Source: Saccoglossus kowalevskii (taxonomy: Eukaryota > Hemichordata > Enteropneusta > Harrimaniidae). Taken from it: a stretch of 19,514 bases of DNA. Location of the stretch: positions 760,402 to 779,915 of the forward strand of contig NW_003149765.1 in assembly GCF_000003605.2 (NCBI RefSeq). Reading direction: 5' to 3'. The position numbers and the translations under genes are program-made. Shown here piece by piece: positions 18,465 to 19,514 of the stretch (position 1 is its first letter; each line of letters begins with the position of its first letter). Below the pieces are notes generated by a model, which was not told where the DNA came from, ran no database searches, and saw only the letters and a list, made by a program, of their open reading frames with translations.

Positions 18465-19514
18465 GTACTTTGATGTATTTTTTTTTCCTTTTTTTTTTGT
18501 ATTCTTCATCTAAGACCTGTATTGCAGTAACTACATGTACATCTTTTACAGTGTTTACGCAGATGTATTTTTACAACCAATTATTTATTAAAGAAATCTG
18601 GGGGCTAATCTGCACTGGCTTGGAAGGTTGTAAATGATTAGCTAGTTTGAATTTGCATAACAATACTGACAATGAACGTGCATTCAACGCCACAAGTTTT
18701 TTTGTTTTTTTAGCCAATCAGAATTCATCTTCCGAGCCAGTGCAGATCAGCCCGAAATCTGGTGTGGGTTTCTAAACATATTGAATTCTCGTAAATCATT
18801 GGATAACCATAGTGCAGGTCTTTTTGCATTTTTTTTGATGCCAACCATTGAGTGCCTAAACAGAAACATTTCTGAATATGCTTGCCAGGAAGCTGAAGGC
18901 TACTGGTGTAATAACGAAAATTATATAAGTGCCTTGAAATAATATGAAATCTACATTTACTGATAACTATGAATAAGAAATATTTTCTAAACGCATGTTA
19001 TTAACTTCAGAAACCATTGGTGTTGGTGACAATACAGTGATTTGTCTGCATGGTTTCCCTACGTCAAGTTATGATTGGTATAAGGTTTGTTGAAATGAAA
19101 TGTTGTATGAAGTGTTACAATTATGTTCACCATGGCTGAATACACTGTGTACAATGTAATATAATTTTCAGTGTCTTGAACATGTGCAACATCGCAACAT
19201 TTTAAATCATTTGCACAGTGCATCATGGGAAAAAAACGTTACCAGAGAAGGCATTACCATTGAACAAAATTTCATTGACATGCACAATATGGCAGACATA
19301 ACAGACATAATTATCTTTCTTCAATTTTTTAAATCCTTTCTCTGCAAAGCAATAAGAATTTTTATTGTAAAAAGTCAGAAAGTTTTTTTATCACTGCCAA
19401 ATTGAACATATTGTATTTGAGAGTCTGAAAATTGGAAAGACTTTAGTATGCTTTGTATACTCGCATAATTACTCATTGCAAAAATTTGATGTAAATTTTT
19501 TGACATTTATTGTC
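18317..19514 (+). CDS. MEST: MEST, alpha/beta-hydrolase (5' part; continues beyond the window)
   Basis: MEST (mesoderm-specific transcript) is an alpha/beta-hydrolase fold protein, membrane-associated and paternally expressed in mammals; its substrate is not settled (family knowledge). Two coding exons are visible: 18317-18464 and 19011-19084, joined in phase 1, giving 74 residues. The start ATG (GTTAAGATGG) is followed by a hydrophobic segment, about residues 6-19, suited to a signal anchor, as in human MEST. Next come KSGRYFTHKEYRIFYK (human KSSGKFFTYKGLRIFY) and VICLHGFPTSSYDWYK, the near-identical family signature whose HG forms part of the oxyanion region. The nucleophile and the rest of the catalytic residues lie downstream, outside the window. 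It diverges from CEP41. A frame open from 18302 starts at TTG and is not the gene start. Confidence 0.95.
18465..19010. other. MEST intron 1
   Basis: A 546-base intron with T-rich runs at its start and the 152-bp MITE at 18602-18753. The open frame that runs out of exon 1 into this intron is read-through, not coding. Confidence 0.85.
18602..18753. mobile_element. MITE with 9-bp target duplication in MEST intron 1
   Basis: Terminal inverted repeats: GGGCTAATCTGCACTGGCTT at 18602 onward pairs with AGCCAGTGCAGATCAGCCC ending at 18753, about 23 of 25 bases. It is flanked by perfect direct repeats GAAATCTGG at 18593-18601 and 18754-18762. A 9-bp duplication fits a Mutator-type element, and 8 bp (hAT) cannot be excluded. 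The 152-bp interior is AT-rich and non-coding. Confidence 0.92.
19011..19084 (+). CDS. MEST: MEST coding exon 2
   Basis: Preceded by TTAACTTCAG and followed by GTTTGT, phase 1 to 0. Encodes ETIGVGDNTV then ICLHGFPTSSYDWYK. The following human residues (IWEGL) are not found before 19514, so exon 3 is outside the window. Confidence 0.95.
19085..19514. other. MEST intron 2 (partial)
   Basis: Runs to the window edge without an exon. CAGTGCATCATGGGA at 19216-19230 is a second ZNF143/Staf-like sequence. The 73-codon frame across it has no family match. Confidence 0.75.

Noticed and set aside
18302-18637. 111-codon plus-strand frame as a complete small gene
   Set aside because: Starts at TTG; only 18317-18464 matches MEST. 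The rest reads through a good donor into intron and a MITE.
1-19514. tRNA, rRNA, CRISPR or bacterial operon content
   Set aside because: No cloverleaf with conserved boxes, no spaced direct repeats and no long ORFs; the exon structure is clearly eukaryotic.

Overview
The window is animal nuclear DNA. It is AT-rich, coding sequence is broken into short exons with GT/AG splice sites, introns reach about 5.8 kb, and there are several small inverted-repeat elements and a decayed LINE. The species cannot be fixed from the sequence. The two genes match vertebrate CEP41 and MEST well but not closely, so a non-vertebrate metazoan, probably a marine invertebrate, fits best (inference).

Two protein genes were found by matching short exons to remembered protein families and checking that splice phases agree. 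CEP41 (centrosomal protein of 41 kDa, with a rhodanese-like domain) lies on the minus strand from 15862 down to 1116. It has nine coding exons, all in consistent phase, giving about 342 residues; only the last few dozen are uncertain. A further candidate first exon (14730-14847) lies in intron 2 and joins exon 3 in frame. It is preceded by a CpG-rich patch with two X-box-like (RFX) sites, which suggests a second CEP41 promoter. MEST (alpha/beta hydrolase) starts on the plus strand at 18317. Only its first two coding exons are inside the window; the rest lies beyond 19514.

The two genes are head to head with about 2.45 kb between start codons. CEP41 and MEST have the same neighbours and orientation at human 7q32, where MEST is imprinted, so this is conserved microsynteny. 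The shared upstream region holds a ZNF143/Staf-like site next to a YY1-like site, an unassigned 83-codon ORF, and a 219-bp inverted-repeat element.

Layout: 1-484 has no gene; 485-734 is a LINE relic; 1116-4332 holds CEP41 exons 9 to 5, with a TA-flanked MITE and an 87-bp tandem duplication beside exon 7; 4333-8693 is intron 4, with a CpG-rich ORF patch and a degenerate repeat pair; 8694-8751 is exon 4; 8752-14566 is intron 3, with the inverted partner of the MITE and a second copy of the 219-bp family; 14567-15862 holds exons 3 to 1 and the alternative first exon; 15863-18316 is intergenic; 18317-19514 is the 5' part of MEST, with a 152-bp MITE with 9-bp target duplications in its first intron.
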